DNA of 64,000 nt from BHER01 sp051652245 (GCA_051652245.1 JBOFTV010000075.1:43336-107335); one strand, 5' to 3'; positions 8,345-17,306 are shown, numbered from the stretch's first letter. The notes: generated from the sequence alone by a model not told the origin. A program made the numbers and translations.

Positions 8345-9907
8345 TTATTTTCTTACTTCATAAAGTGAAAACCAAGCACCTGGACCAGATCCGAAGGCTT
8401 GTCTACTATCCAATAATGTATAATTTTCATTAAGAAGTCGATAGTCAACATCAGAATCAAATTCATGACAAATTACAACAAATTGGATTTCTTTATTAGC
8501 TATGGCATTATTTTGCCCATTAATAATGCCGGGATACACGCTCGGGTCAACATTTTGATTTTCAAAATATTTTATACTTGGCAAAATATCGGCTGCTGAG
8601 TAGAATCCAAGGTCGAGGACACCATAATTTAATAGAGTTGGAAAATCACTTCTTTGGTGCATTATATCACTGTAAATTTTCTGGATAGGGACATTTTTAT
8701 TTAAAAACTTTGATTCATAGATTACTTTGTTTTCTGTGAAAATTAAGTAAGGTGTAATTATTACTAGCAATGAAAAAGCCAGCATTGTGGGGATTTTGTG
8801 TGCTAGGGGCTTAACAATCTTTAGCTTGTCATATAGAAAATTAAAGAGCAAGATTATGCCGAAAATTGTATAGGGGATGACAATTATGAAATAGTAAGCA
8901 TAGGCCTTACCACCAAAATATGCTGCTAAAAAGGTAAATAAGATAGTGCTAAGGAGAAAGAATTTCTCTTTCGGTAAAGGGAAAAGTTTAGTATTAGCCG
9001 AAATACCAAAAATACCAAGAAAAATAAGGATAGCTTGGGGAATATTTAAGAATAAGTGATAACCAATAATTTCTAGCACATCATACACTTTTTTAGGAAT
9101 TAGTGGGAACTTAGTTGCCTCACTAAGTTGAGCGGGGTATGATTTCATGTTAAAAATAAAGTATATTTCAATTAAGTCGCTAAAGGCGTTGTTTATGATA
9201 AAATAGATGATTATTGGTGCTGAAATAGTTAAAATTCCTAGAACAGTATAAATAACAGCATTTAGGAGGGTTTCCCATTCTTTTTTATAAATACTATAAA
9301 GTAAAATTGCAAAGTAGAATCCAATCCATGGACCAAGTAGCGTGTATTTTATCCATAGAGCAGTTGCCACAAAGGTTCCAATAACAAAAAAGTGTTTCTT
9401 TGTAAAAGTGCTATTACTTTTAATTGTTGTAATAATCAGATATAATGTGATGAAGATAAATGGTATAATAAACTCTTCAGCACTATCTCCGGTCTGAAAA
9501 ATTCGCCAGGGGAGGAGAAAAAGCGGGAAAATAAGAGTGGTTGCCAGCGCAAGGTTTTTAGTGAGGTATAATTTAGCGATTTTATTAATGTATGTTAATG
9601 ATACTGTTAAGCCAATAATTTCAAAGAGAGCAATTGTCCAAAATTGATCTGGAGTAATTAAATAATTAAAGGCATGAATCATATAGAGCAAGGGGCCTTT
9701 TTGTTCGAACAAATCTTTATAAGGAACTAAGCCAAAAACAATGCCTTTTCCCATAGTCAAGAAGGCATTAGCATCCGCCCAAGTATTTGTAATAAAAAAA
9801 GGGGTGTTCATCGTAAAAAGACTAATTAACACGGTAGAATAAAGAGAAAAAGCAATAATTGTCCAGACAGTTTGGGGCATTTTTTTATTTTTCATAGTGA
9901 CACTCAT
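8345..9907 (-). CDS. Multi-pass membrane glycosyltransferase-like protein (GT-C fold, PMT/ArnT-like)
   Basis: 520 residues with about ten membrane segments. The first extracytoplasmic loop carries the acidic motif WADANAFLTMGKGI and then VPYKDLFEQKGPLLY, a pattern typical of GT-C enzymes that use polyprenyl-phosphate sugars (family 39/PMT-like). The C-terminal ~120 residues are soluble and probably outside the cell. Likely role: adding a sugar to a cell-surface polymer or protein; donor and acceptor unknown. The start may be M1 or M5, as both ATGs fall in the same short stretch. No promoter stands out upstream. Confidence 0.75.
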   Translation of the reverse strand: MSVTMKNKKMPQTVWTIIAFSLYSTVLISLFTMNTPFFITNTWADANAFLTMGKGIVFGLVPYKDLFEQKGPLLYMIHAFNYLITPDQFWTIALFEIIGLTVSLTYINKIAKLYLTKNLALATTLIFPLFLLPWRIFQTGDSAEEFIIPFIFITLYLIITTIKSNSTFTKKHFFVIGTFVATALWIKYTLLGPWIGFYFAILLYSIYKKEWETLLNAVIYTVLGILTISAPIIIYFIINNAFSDLIEIYFIFNMKSYPAQLSEATKFPLIPKKVYDVLEIIGYHLFLNIPQAILIFLGIFGISANTKLFPLPKEKFFLLSTILFTFLAAYFGGKAYAYYFIIVIPYTIFGIILLFNFLYDKLKIVKPLAHKIPTMLAFSLLVIITPYLIFTENKVIYESKFLNKNVPIQKIYSDIMHQRSDFPTLLNYGVLDLGFYSAADILPSIKYFENQNVDPSVYPGIINGQNNAIANKEIQFVVICHEFDSDVDYRLLNENYTLLDSRQAFGSGPGAWFSLYEVRK

Positions 9908-10040
9908 TTCTTTGAAAATATACTATCCATTGTACCATGGATTTAAAAATATCTGGTAATGTAATCAATGAATTAGCTTTTAAAATTCAGTAAAGTATAT
10001 TATAATAGGATTATATGATTGTAAAGACAAGCCTTTACAT

Positions 10041-10065
10041 AAAAAAAACATTGAAAAATCAATGT
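10041..10065 (-). terminator. Terminator of tRNA-Leu
   Basis: Read on the minus strand: stem ACATTG/CAATGT with a six-base loop followed by eight T. It begins 14 bases after the encoded CCA end of the tRNA. Confidence 0.7.
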
Positions 10066-10078
10066 CAAATTTTATATA

Positions 10079-10165
10079 TGGTACCGATGGTCGGAGTCGA
10101 ACCGACACTCTAGTGAAAGAACTGGATTTTGAGTCCAGCGCGTCTACCAATTCCGCCACACCGGC
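10079..10165 (-). tRNA. tRNA-Leu (anticodon CAA)
   Basis: 87-nucleotide tRNA with a long variable arm, as expected for leucine. Acceptor arm GCCGGTG pairs with CATCGGT with G-T pairs at the end and at 5-68. The anticodon stem CTGGA/TCCAG encloses the loop CTCAAAA, giving anticodon CAA, which reads UUG. The T-loop GGTTCGACTCC is standard and the 3' CCA is encoded. It is a single tRNA gene with its own promoter and terminator. Confidence 0.97.
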
Positions 10166-10178
10166 AAATACATTTTAA

Positions 10179-10207
10179 ATTATACACAAAATAAGGCAGC
10201 TTGTCTA
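10179..10207 (-). promoter_or_regulatory. Promoter of tRNA-Leu
   Basis: On the minus strand TAGACA, a 17-base spacer, then TATAAT, ending 13 bases before the mature 5' end of the tRNA, so the leader is only a few bases. Confidence 0.7.
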
Positions 10208-10293
10208 TAACAAATGTCAAAAAAGCGTAAAAAACCTAAATTTACGCCAAAAATATGCAGCAACGATGAGCTGTAAACAGAAGGAGAACAAAC

Positions 10294-12444
10294 ATGCAAG
10301 AAAATATAATAGCAGAAATAGTTAAGACATTGAAAATAAAGGAGAGTATCGTAAAAACGGTGTTAACACTCCTTGAAGAAGGAAATACAGTTCACTTTTT
10401 AGCAAGATACCGGAAAGAGCAAATTGGTGGTATAGATGAAGAGGTAATTAGAGAAATTGAGAGTCATCATCACTATCAGAAACAGCTATCAGAACGAAAA
10501 ATGGTGATAAAAAAGCGCATTGAAGAACAAGGAATGCTAACAGAGGAGTTAAGTCATTCAATTGATAACTGCCAGAAAATGGTACAACTAGAACAATTAT
10601 ATGAGCCATATAAAAGTAAGAAAATTACAAAAGCAAAATTAGCAATCCAAGGGGGACTAACGCCATTAGCGCATCAGATATTAGCTTTTGAGAATACCAA
10701 CTTAGAGCAATTGGCGCACCAGTTTATAAACGATACATTTTCAAGTATTACAGAAGTGCTTGAAAATGTTGGTTATTTAATTGCCCAAATAGTCAGTGAA
10801 AAACTAGAAATTAGAGAAGCAATTAAAAGACACCATTTAAATTTCGGTAAAATCATAGCAAAAAAAACAAAAAAAGCCGGTGAATTAGATCAACAAAAAG
10901 TTTATGAAATGTACTATGATTTCAATAGAGCCATAAAGCAGATTGCAAATCATCAAATACTTGCAATAAATCGGGCACAAAAACAAAAAATTGTACAAAT
11001 AAATTTACAAGTAGATGAACAAAAAGTATTGGATTATCTTGAAAGTCAAATAATTGAATACCCGAAACATCAATTCGCAGATTTCATCTCAAATAGCTTA
11101 CAAGATGCAAGTAAAAGGCTGATTTTGCCAAGTGTCCAAAGAGAAATAAGAACGGAATTGACCAACAATGCTGAGAGTGAGGCAATTAAATTATTTGGTC
11201 ATAATGTTTATCAGTTACTCATGCAACAACCACTAGAAAAGCAGACAATTCTAGGATTTGACCCTGCCTTTAGAACAGGCTGCAAAATGGCAGTAATCAA
11301 TGAGATTGGTGAAGTTAAAGAAATAGCTGTAATTTTCCCTCATGTTCCGCAAAATAAAAAGCAGGAAGCTAAGCAGCTCCTTAACAAATTATATCATGAA
11401 CATCACTTTAGTATAATTGCTATTGGAAATGGAACGGCATCAAGGGAATCAGAACAGTTCATTGTTGAATGGATTAGTGAACAGGAATTTCCAGTGCAAT
11501 ATACAATTGTTAGCGAAGCAGGAGCAAGTGTCTACTCGGCAAGTAAAATAGCAATTAATGAATTTCCTAACTTAAGTGTTGAACAACGAAGTGCAATTTC
11601 GATCGCGCGTCGCCTAATTGATCCTCTGGCAGAACTTGTAAAAATTGATCCTAAAGCACTAGGAGTAGGCCAATATCAACATGATCTTTCACAAACAGAA
11701 TTATCAGGAGAACTTGGTTTTACGGTAGATAAAGCGGTTAACCGTGTGGGTGTTGATATTAACTATGCCAGTGTCGAATTATTGCAATATGTATCAGGAT
11801 TAAACAAAACAACTGCCAAAAATATCGTTGCTTATCGAACTGAAAATGGAATTTTTAATACGCGAAAAAGCTTCCTAAAGGTCAAAGGATTTGGTAAGAA
11901 GGCCTACGAGCAATCGGCCGGATTCCTTCGAATCATCTCCGGAGAAAATCTATTTGATAACACAGCGATACACCCTGAAAGCTATAAAATGGCAGAAGAA
12001 TTATTAAAAAAATTAGGTTTTAGCAGCAATGACATTGGTACAATAGAATTAAAAGAAAAAATCAGTACAATGAAGAAAGAAGACATGATGATTGAAACGA
12101 TTGATAAATATACATTAAGTGCAATTCTAGATGCTTTTACTCATCCTTTCAGGGACGAGCGTGAAAAGTTCCCAGCACCAATTTTGAAAAAAGATGTGAC
12201 ATCAGTAGAGGACCTAACAATTGGCCTAGAATTAGAAGGCGTTGTGCGAAATATTACCGATTTTGGTGCATTTATTGATATTGGCATTAAAAATGATGGT
12301 TTCGTCCACGTATCTAAAATGTCCATTAAATTTATTAATCACCCATCACAGGTTGTAGCTATTGGTGACATCTTAACAGTATACGTTGAAAATATTGATA
12401 AAGAAAAGCAAAAAGTTGAGCTAACCTTGTTACAAACAAGATAA
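10294..12444 (+). CDS. tex: Tex family RNA-binding transcription accessory protein
   Basis: 716 residues, the usual Tex length. Order of domains: N-terminal helical region with helix-turn-helix, the YqgF/RNase H-like fold (about 325-450, with LGFDPAFRTGCKMAVI), helix-hairpin-helix repeats (about 490-560, VSGLNKTTAKNIVAYR and VKGFGKKAYEQ) and a C-terminal S1 RNA-binding domain (about 645-714). Tex binds nucleic acids and influences transcription; its molecular task in Bacillota is not settled. Start ATG follows AGAAGGAGAACAA. Confidence 0.95.
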   Translation: MQENIIAEIVKTLKIKESIVKTVLTLLEEGNTVHFLARYRKEQIGGIDEEVIREIESHHHYQKQLSERKMVIKKRIEEQGMLTEELSHSIDNCQKMVQLEQLYEPYKSKKITKAKLAIQGGLTPLAHQILAFENTNLEQLAHQFINDTFSSITEVLENVGYLIAQIVSEKLEIREAIKRHHLNFGKIIAKKTKKAGELDQQKVYEMYYDFNRAIKQIANHQILAINRAQKQKIVQINLQVDEQKVLDYLESQIIEYPKHQFADFISNSLQDASKRLILPSVQREIRTELTNNAESEAIKLFGHNVYQLLMQQPLEKQTILGFDPAFRTGCKMAVINEIGEVKEIAVIFPHVPQNKKQEAKQLLNKLYHEHHFSIIAIGNGTASRESEQFIVEWISEQEFPVQYTIVSEAGASVYSASKIAINEFPNLSVEQRSAISIARRLIDPLAELVKIDPKALGVGQYQHDLSQTELSGELGFTVDKAVNRVGVDINYASVELLQYVSGLNKTTAKNIVAYRTENGIFNTRKSFLKVKGFGKKAYEQSAGFLRIISGENLFDNTAIHPESYKMAEELLKKLGFSSNDIGTIELKEKISTMKKEDMMIETIDKYTLSAILDAFTHPFRDEREKFPAPILKKDVTSVEDLTIGLELEGVVRNITDFGAFIDIGIKNDGFVHVSKMSIKFINHPSQVVAIGDILTVYVENIDKEKQKVELTLLQTR

Positions 12445-12450
12445 AAAATG

Positions 12451-12488
12451 AAAGAGAGGTGTCGAATAATCCTATTCGACAAATTAAT
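12451..12488 (+). promoter_or_regulatory. SD separated from its start codon by a perfect hairpin
   Basis: The only SD-like sequence for the HAD gene, AAAGAGAGGT (12451-12460), lies 28 bases before ATG 12489. Between them, 12461-12480 form a perfect 8-bp stem (GTCGAATA/TATTCGAC) with the loop ATCC. If the stem forms, the effective SD-to-ATG distance becomes eight bases. A GTG at 12459 lies within the SD-like run and is a poor alternative start. Confidence 0.6.
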
Positions 12489-13304
12489 ATGATAAAATAT
12501 TTATTTTCAGATATTGACGGCACACTATATGTGCGTGAAGATGTAGCCAAAAATGATGTAAATGCCTGCCATAAATTTATTGAAACTGGTGGTGTTTTTT
12601 CACTTGCAACAGGAAGAACAGACTTAGAAATAGTGAATTTTGCCAAGCAGGAGAAATTTCCCAAACCAAGGTTTCGTATTTCTGGAAATGGAGCGGTAGT
12701 TTTTGATGATGAAGTTCTCGTTTTTGAGAGTCAGTTTTCGCAAAAAGCAAAAATTTTTTTAAAAAATTATTTAGCTACACATGTAGATGAATTTGTCATT
12801 GTTGAAATCAGCACTAAAGATCATATTTATTTTTTAATGGACCCGGAAGAGTGGGTTTTGAATTATAAAGATGATAAATTTACAATTAATTCAGATAAAC
12901 TGGCTGACTTTGATCAGCTTGATTTCAATATTATGAAAATGTATATTGAAGGAAACGCAAAAATAATTACCGAACTGATTAATGAAATCACCACTAAATA
13001 TGACACTGAAATTGAAATTTTTAGTGATATAACAGCAGTTAATCTAGGACCAAAAAGCATTAATAAAGGGACAGGAATTAATAAAATATTAACTAAATAT
13101 GGAATAAAGCCCGAAGAAATAGCAGTTATTGGTGATGCAGCAAATGATATTGGAATGTTTGAAATTACGCCCAACAGTTTCACCTTTGATTATGCCAAAG
13201 ATTTTGTTAAAACAAGCGCAAATTATATTGTAAAAAATGTCGCGGAAGCAATTGAAATAATCATTAAAAAAAATAGAGATGAGGAATCAAAAAATGAATT
13301 ATAA
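12489..13304 (+). CDS. Cof-type HAD superfamily hydrolase
   Basis: Sugar- or nucleotide-phosphate phosphatase of the Cof/YidA type with a C2 cap, 271 residues from ATG 12489. HAD motif I is FSDIDGTL near residue 7, motif II SLATGR, and motif IV GDAANDIGMF near the C-terminus. I chose ATG 12489 because the protein then starts MIKYLFSDIDGT as in the family; the upstream in-frame GTG (12459) would add ten residues coded by the hairpin. Substrate unknown. It overlaps the next gene by 11 bases. Confidence 0.88.
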   Translation: MIKYLFSDIDGTLYVREDVAKNDVNACHKFIETGGVFSLATGRTDLEIVNFAKQEKFPKPRFRISGNGAVVFDDEVLVFESQFSQKAKIFLKNYLATHVDEFVIVEISTKDHIYFLMDPEEWVLNYKDDKFTINSDKLADFDQLDFNIMKMYIEGNAKIITELINEITTKYDTEIEIFSDITAVNLGPKSINKGTGINKILTKYGIKPEEIAVIGDAANDIGMFEITPNSFTFDYAKDFVKTSANYIVKNVAEAIEIIIKKNRDEESKNEL

Positions 13305-14370
13305 TAAAAGAGTTAACCAAATTCAAGAGCAATTAGCAAGCCAAAATCTAGATGCCTTTATTACATTATGTCCTGAAAATTATTTTTATCTATCAGGCTT
13401 TAGTGGTTCATCAGGTGCACTTTTGATTACGAAGGATGCACTGGTTTTAATTACAGATTCAAGATATGAAACACAGGTAAAGGAAGAAACAGCGCAAACA
13501 AAGCTTGAAATAATTATTCACAAGGGGCCGTTAATGGAAGCTTGTATCAAAATTATTCGTAAACTAGAAATTAAGAAACTGGGTTTTGAAGCTGATCGCC
13601 TGCTTGTAATCGAAAAAGCGGAACTCAAAAATGCCAATGCAGAGCTCCACCCCCAAGTTAAATTTATTGAAAAACTACGTGCAATTAAAGACGAATTTGA
13701 GATTATAAAAATAAGAAAAGCCGTTCGTGTCATCGAAACAGTATTTGAAGAAATGTTAACATATGTTAAGCCGGGAATAACAGAAATTGATTTGGCGGTA
13801 CAAATGGAAATGCGAATAAGACAATTAGGAGGAAGTGGAACATCTTTTGATACCATTGTAGCCTCGGGGATTCGTGGTGCCCTACCCCATGGCATTCCAA
13901 CAACAAAAAAATTAGAAACAGGAGAATTTATTTTGGTTGATTTTGGTGCTATTGTCGATGGATATTGCTCTGATATGACAAGAACTTTTTGTCTAGGAAC
14001 TCTTAAACAAGAAAAAATGGGAGATATTTATAATGCTGTCTTAGAGGCTCAGCTTAAATCAAGTAGTGCAATTTCATCTGGGAAAACCGGGAAAGAAATC
14101 GACACAATTGCTCGAAATAGTATTATAGAGGCAGGATATGGAGCGTACTTTGGCCATGGTCTTGGACATAGTGTGGGAATAGAAATACATGAAAGACCGT
14201 TACTAAATCCACAAGAGGAGAGTATCTTAGAAGAAGGTATGGTTGTTACAGTAGAGCCTGGAATTTATATCGAAGGAATTGGTGGTGTCCGCATCGAAGA
14301 CATGGTACTAGTACAAAAAGATACAAATGATAATCTTATGACTTTACCTAAAACACTTTTTATAGTATAA
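13294..14370 (+). CDS. Xaa-Pro aminopeptidase, M24B family (PapA/YqhT-like)
   Basis: Removes N-terminal residues next to proline; 'pita-bread' metallopeptidase, 358 residues. All five metal ligands are visible: the two Asp of VDFGAIVDGYCSDMTRTF, His of GHGLGHS, Glu of TVEPGIY and Glu of VRIEDMV. The N-terminal creatinase-like domain occupies about residues 1-130. ATG 13294 is preferred over 13279 because GATGAGG lies nine bases upstream of it. It is followed by efp and an Asp23 gene, the same order as yqhT-efp-yqhY in Bacillus. Confidence 0.92.
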   Translation: MNYNKRVNQIQEQLASQNLDAFITLCPENYFYLSGFSGSSGALLITKDALVLITDSRYETQVKEETAQTKLEIIIHKGPLMEACIKIIRKLEIKKLGFEADRLLVIEKAELKNANAELHPQVKFIEKLRAIKDEFEIIKIRKAVRVIETVFEEMLTYVKPGITEIDLAVQMEMRIRQLGGSGTSFDTIVASGIRGALPHGIPTTKKLETGEFILVDFGAIVDGYCSDMTRTFCLGTLKQEKMGDIYNAVLEAQLKSSSAISSGKTGKEIDTIARNSIIEAGYGAYFGHGLGHSVGIEIHERPLLNPQEESILEEGMVVTVEPGIYIEGIGGVRIEDMVLVQKDTNDNLMTLPKTLFIV

Positions 14371-14371
14371 T
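14343..14371 (+). promoter_or_regulatory. Probable promoter of efp
   Basis: TTTACC, a 17-base spacer and a perfect TATAAT at the very end of the peptidase gene, 29 bases before the efp start. Confidence 0.55.
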
Positions 14372-14400
14372 AGTATAAGAAACTTTAGGAGGAAATACAA

Positions 14401-14958
14401 ATGATTTCAGTGAATGACTTTAAAACTGGTGTAACAATAGAATTTGATAAGCAAATTTTCAAAGTAATGGAATTTCAGCATGTAAAACCAGGAAAAGGGG
14501 CCGCATTTGTTCGCAGTAAATTACGTAATTTACGGACGGGGGCAGTAATTGATCATACGTTTAATGCAGGGATTAAAGTAGCCAAGGCGCAAATAGATTA
14601 TAAAAAGATGCAGTATTCTTATAATTCAGGGGATGAATATGTATTTATGGATTTAGAAACATATGAAATGATTGAAATTCCGACTAAATTAATGGAGTGG
14701 GAAGGTAAATTTTTAAAAGAGGGTATGGAGGTTGAAATCGAGCAATTTAATGCAGAGATTTTAGGCGTTTCATTACCTGATAAAGTTGAACTTTCTATTA
14801 AAGAATGTGAGCCTGCAGTCAAAGGTGATACAGCAACAAATGCAAATAAAGCTGCAATTGTTGAAACGGGACTAGAGGTAAAAGTCCCTTTATTTGTCCA
14901 AGATACGGATATAATAATTGTTAGTACAGCAGATGGAAAATACGTCTCGAGGAAATAA
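14401..14958 (+). CDS. efp: Translation elongation factor P
   Basis: 185 residues, three-beta-barrel protein that binds stalled ribosomes and promotes peptide bonds at polyproline. The loop carrying the modified lysine is visible as [10 protein letters not shown]; which modification is used (5-aminopentanol type in Bacillus) cannot be read from the gene. The C-terminal OB domain ends in [21 protein letters not shown] is strong. Polyproline-rich targets are not obvious in this window. Confidence 0.97.
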   Translation: MISVNDFKTGVTIEFDKQIFKVMEFQHVKPGKGAAFVRSKLRNLRTGAVIDHTFNAGIKVAKAQIDYKKMQYSYNSGDEYVFMDLETYEMIEIPTKLMEWEGKFLKEGMEVEIEQFNAEILGVSLPDKVELSIKECEPAVKGDTATNANKAAIVETGLEVKVPLFVQDTDIIIVSTADGKYVSRK

Positions 14959-14980
14959 TTAGGAAATATGAGCAAAATAT

Positions 14981-15009
14981 GTGACTTTAATATAAACATA
15001 TGATATAAT
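14981..15009 (+). promoter_or_regulatory. Promoter of the Asp23-family gene
   Basis: GTGACT, 17-base spacer, perfect TATAAT, 42 bases before the start codon. Confidence 0.65.
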
Positions 15010-15050
15010 ATATTATATAAACAGGAGAAACAAAAAGAGGTGGATGCTAA

Positions 15051-15401
15051 ATGGTACAACAAAAAGAAGTGAAGTATGTGTTATGTTCTGAAAATACAGA
15101 AGGTATTGGCGTAATTCATAAAGAAGCAATTTGTCATATAGCATATGCAACAGCATTAGATGCTTTAGGAGTCTCATCATTTTTAACAAATGAGCAAATA
15201 AGAAAATTTACTAATAAGAAAACAAATTTTTCTAAATTTATAGATGGAATTGATATTGAAGTACATATTCCAATTAAACGCGATTTAAATGCTTACCACT
15301 TAATGGAAAAGGCACAAAAAGAAATTCAACAAAACTTTTCTGATTTACTTGGTATAAAAGTTCGGAAGATTGATTTAGTTATTGATCAAGTATTATTCTA
15401 G
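15051..15401 (+). CDS. Asp23/Gls24 family envelope stress protein (YqhY-like)
   Basis: 116 residues. The pattern GIGVIHKEAICHIAYATAL...LGVSSF followed by IDIEVHIPIKRDLNAYHLMEK and a final GIKVRKIDLVIDQV matches the Asp23 fold (two helices around a beta-sheet). Position after efp is that of yqhY in Bacillus, where the product is linked to regulation of acetyl-CoA carboxylase. The family link is inferred from pattern and context; identity to any one member is not high. Start ATG follows AAAGAGGTGGATGCTAA. nusB, normally next, is absent here. Confidence 0.75.
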   Translation: MVQQKEVKYVLCSENTEGIGVIHKEAICHIAYATALDALGVSSFLTNEQIRKFTNKKTNFSKFIDGIDIEVHIPIKRDLNAYHLMEKAQKEIQQNFSDLLGIKVRKIDLVIDQVLF

Positions 15402-15419
15402 GAACTAAGTAATTAGTCT

Positions 15420-15472
15420 CCCGAAATGAATATAAGTAACGGCTTATATTCATTTCGGGGAATTAATTCCCC
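15420..15472 (+). repeat. Two overlapping inverted repeats, no T tract
   Basis: A perfect 17-bp stem (15420-15436 with 15443-15459, loop TAACGG) shares its last GGG with a perfect 16-base palindrome GGGGAATTAATTCCCC (15457-15472), so the two hairpins exclude each other in part. Neither is followed by a T run. It lies in the 206-base gap between the Asp23 gene and trmK and may act in RNA processing, as a protein site, or as a non-canonical terminator. Confidence 0.7.
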
Positions 15473-15518
15473 AAAATTTCATATTACCCTTTTTATCCCC
15501 TTTTTATCCCCCTCCTTA

Positions 15519-15554
15519 CCTTAGGAATGTTTTACATTCCTAGGGTTTTTTTTT
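15519..15554 (+). terminator. Strong rho-independent terminator before trmK
   Basis: Eleven-pair stem CCTTAGGAATG/CATTCCTAGGG (one T-G pair), loop TTTTA, then nine T. It ends the Asp23 transcript. Confidence 0.85.
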
Positions 15555-15607
15555 ATCGTTAAAAGGGGTATAATGTATTTAGGTAATTTTTTAAGGAGTG
15601 ACTAAAT

Positions 15608-16315
15608 ATGAAACTGGCACCAAGACTTGGGTTTATTGTCGATAATATTCCAGATGATGCAAATTTAATTGATATTGCAGCTGATCATGGGTATGTTGCC
15701 TTAGCGCTAAAAAGACGAAATCCAAACCGTAAAATTGTTGTAAGCGATATTGCCGATAAACCACTAAAATCAGCTATGGACAATTTTGTTACGGCTGGTT
15801 TTAGCGATGTTGATTTTCGTTTAGGAAGTGGCTTAGAAGTGATAAAAGTTGACGAATCCTTTGACTATGCGATAATAGCAGGCATCGGCGGTAAATTAAT
15901 GCACCAGCTTATCAATAAGGAAATGCTTAAAACGGCGGCTGTAACGACATTTATTCTACAAGCAAATGTGGGTATGCATTTAATGCGGAGATGGTTATAC
16001 GAACATAATTATCTGTTAACATCAGATGTGTTAATCAAAGATAATGGGCGAATTTATGAATGTATCATCGCCAGCAAGTCCAAAATAAAAGCTCCTTTAT
16101 GGCGTAGTGATGAGAGGCAGCGTGAACTATCTTTTCATTTTGGTGTGCTACCTGACAAACAGGATGTCGCTATTTATCATGAATGGTTGCAGCAACAAGA
16201 AATGAAATATAGTAATAAACTATTACAACTTGCACGTGCAACAACTGGTGATGTAGCACCAAAAATAGCCCAATATCAAGAGCTATTAGACTATGTAAGG
16301 GAGCAATTAAGATGA
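15608..16315 (+). CDS. trmK: tRNA (adenine22-N1)-methyltransferase
   Basis: SAM-dependent enzyme making m1A22 in bacterial tRNAs, 235 residues. The Rossmann part shows DIAADHGYVALAL (motif I region), VVSDIADKPL and the family-typical AIIAGIGGKLM; a C-terminal coiled-coil helix pair follows (about 185-235). Start ATG follows TAAGGAGTGACTAA; a perfect TATAAT at 15569-15574 probably belongs to its promoter. The stop overlaps the next ATG (ATGA), the same trmK-nif3 pair as in Bacillus (yqfN-yqfO). Confidence 0.93.
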   Translation: MKLAPRLGFIVDNIPDDANLIDIAADHGYVALALKRRNPNRKIVVSDIADKPLKSAMDNFVTAGFSDVDFRLGSGLEVIKVDESFDYAIIAGIGGKLMHQLINKEMLKTAAVTTFILQANVGMHLMRRWLYEHNYLLTSDVLIKDNGRIYECIIASKSKIKAPLWRSDERQRELSFHFGVLPDKQDVAIYHEWLQQQEMKYSNKLLQLARATTGDVAPKIAQYQELLDYVREQLR

Positions 16316-17109
16316 GTGTTAAATTAGGTGATTTAATTCGGGAATTAGAAATAAGAATTCCTTTATATTTATCAGATAAAGCGGATAATAATGGCTTGAA
16401 AATTGGAAGCTTAGACACAGAAATAGAAGTAATAATGGGAACGTTAGAGTTAACACGCGAAGTTCTTAATTTTGCTATAGAAAAAAAAGTAGATGCTATT
16501 TTTGTTCATCACGATCCAATTTATTTTCCACTTAAAGTTCTTAATTTTGACGATGCACATACAAGTTTACTTGTGGAATTGATTAAAAATAATATTGCGC
16601 TCTATGTTGCACACACAAATATGGATGCTGCAGACAGGGGCTTAAATGAGTATATGTATCAAAAGCTGGGTGGACTGGATAGTCAAATATTAGATGAAAC
16701 ATCAAAAATAGGCCGATACGGATTTTTAGGCGAAGAAGTACCACTTAATAAATATATTAGAAAAGTAATTTTACCCTATACAGATGAAATCAAGGTGATA
16801 AGTAATAACGAAAATCATATTATTCGCAAAATAGCGGTGGTTAGTGGCAGTGGTGGGGATTTCTATAGACAAGCAGTGATGCAAAAAGTTGACCTATTTA
16901 TTACCGGCGACATCGGTTATCATTTAGCAATGCAAGCAAAAGAAGATAATTTAGCAATTATTGATATTGGTCATAATTTTGAAAAGATAGTTGAAGAAGT
17001 ATGGGACAGAATTTTTAGTGAAATAAAACAGGAAGCTAAATTAGACCTTATCATCGAGACAGCAGATTTTTCATTTACTCCATGGAAAACAATGGGCAAG
17101 CTTTTATAA
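16312..17109 (+). CDS. Nif3-like dinuclear metal centre protein (DUF34)
   Basis: 265 residues, the short form without the central PII-like insert found in Bacillus YqfO. Metal ligands are visible: FVHHDPIYF, YVAHTNMDAADRGLNE, and GHNFEKIVEE near the C-terminus. Often annotated as GTP cyclohydrolase 1 type 2, but the in vivo role is unresolved. Translationally coupled to trmK by a four-base overlap. Confidence 0.9.
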   Translation: MSVKLGDLIRELEIRIPLYLSDKADNNGLKIGSLDTEIEVIMGTLELTREVLNFAIEKKVDAIFVHHDPIYFPLKVLNFDDAHTSLLVELIKNNIALYVAHTNMDAADRGLNEYMYQKLGGLDSQILDETSKIGRYGFLGEEVPLNKYIRKVILPYTDEIKVISNNENHIIRKIAVVSGSGGDFYRQAVMQKVDLFITGDIGYHLAMQAKEDNLAIIDIGHNFEKIVEEVWDRIFSEIKQEAKLDLIIETADFSFTPWKTMGKLL

Positions 17110-17207
17110 AATAGGTGTTTTAATTGGTGAAATTGCTAAATGAACTGATAAAAAAGTGATAACGCTATTTTATCCAGATAAAAACACGATAAAATTAGTT
17201 TCAGCTA

Positions 17208-17236
17208 TTGAAAAATGGGTGGAGATGAAGTATAAT
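17208..17236 (+). promoter_or_regulatory. Promoter of rpsU
   Basis: TTGAAA, 17-base spacer, perfect TATAAT, 70 bases before the rpsU start. The rest of the 197-base gap before rpsU shows no other gene. Confidence 0.75.
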
Positions 17237-17306
17237 AGTTATTAGCTTGTTTATCTGCAATTAGCATATATAACAATGACGTTTGAGACGAAGGGGGGCA
17301 TACATC

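Noticed and set aside
12459..12488. GTG 12459 as start of the HAD gene
   Set aside because: It lies within the SD-like run and would add ten residues coded by the hairpin; the family begins at MIKYLFSDIDGT.
15457..15472. GGGGAATTAATTCCCC as an attachment site
   Set aside because: No integrase, no second copy seen in the window and no foreign genes nearby.
15481..15512. Direct repeat CTTTTTATCCC as a CRISPR or mobile-element sign
   Set aside because: Only two adjacent copies with no spacer structure; simple pyrimidine-rich repeat next to a terminator.
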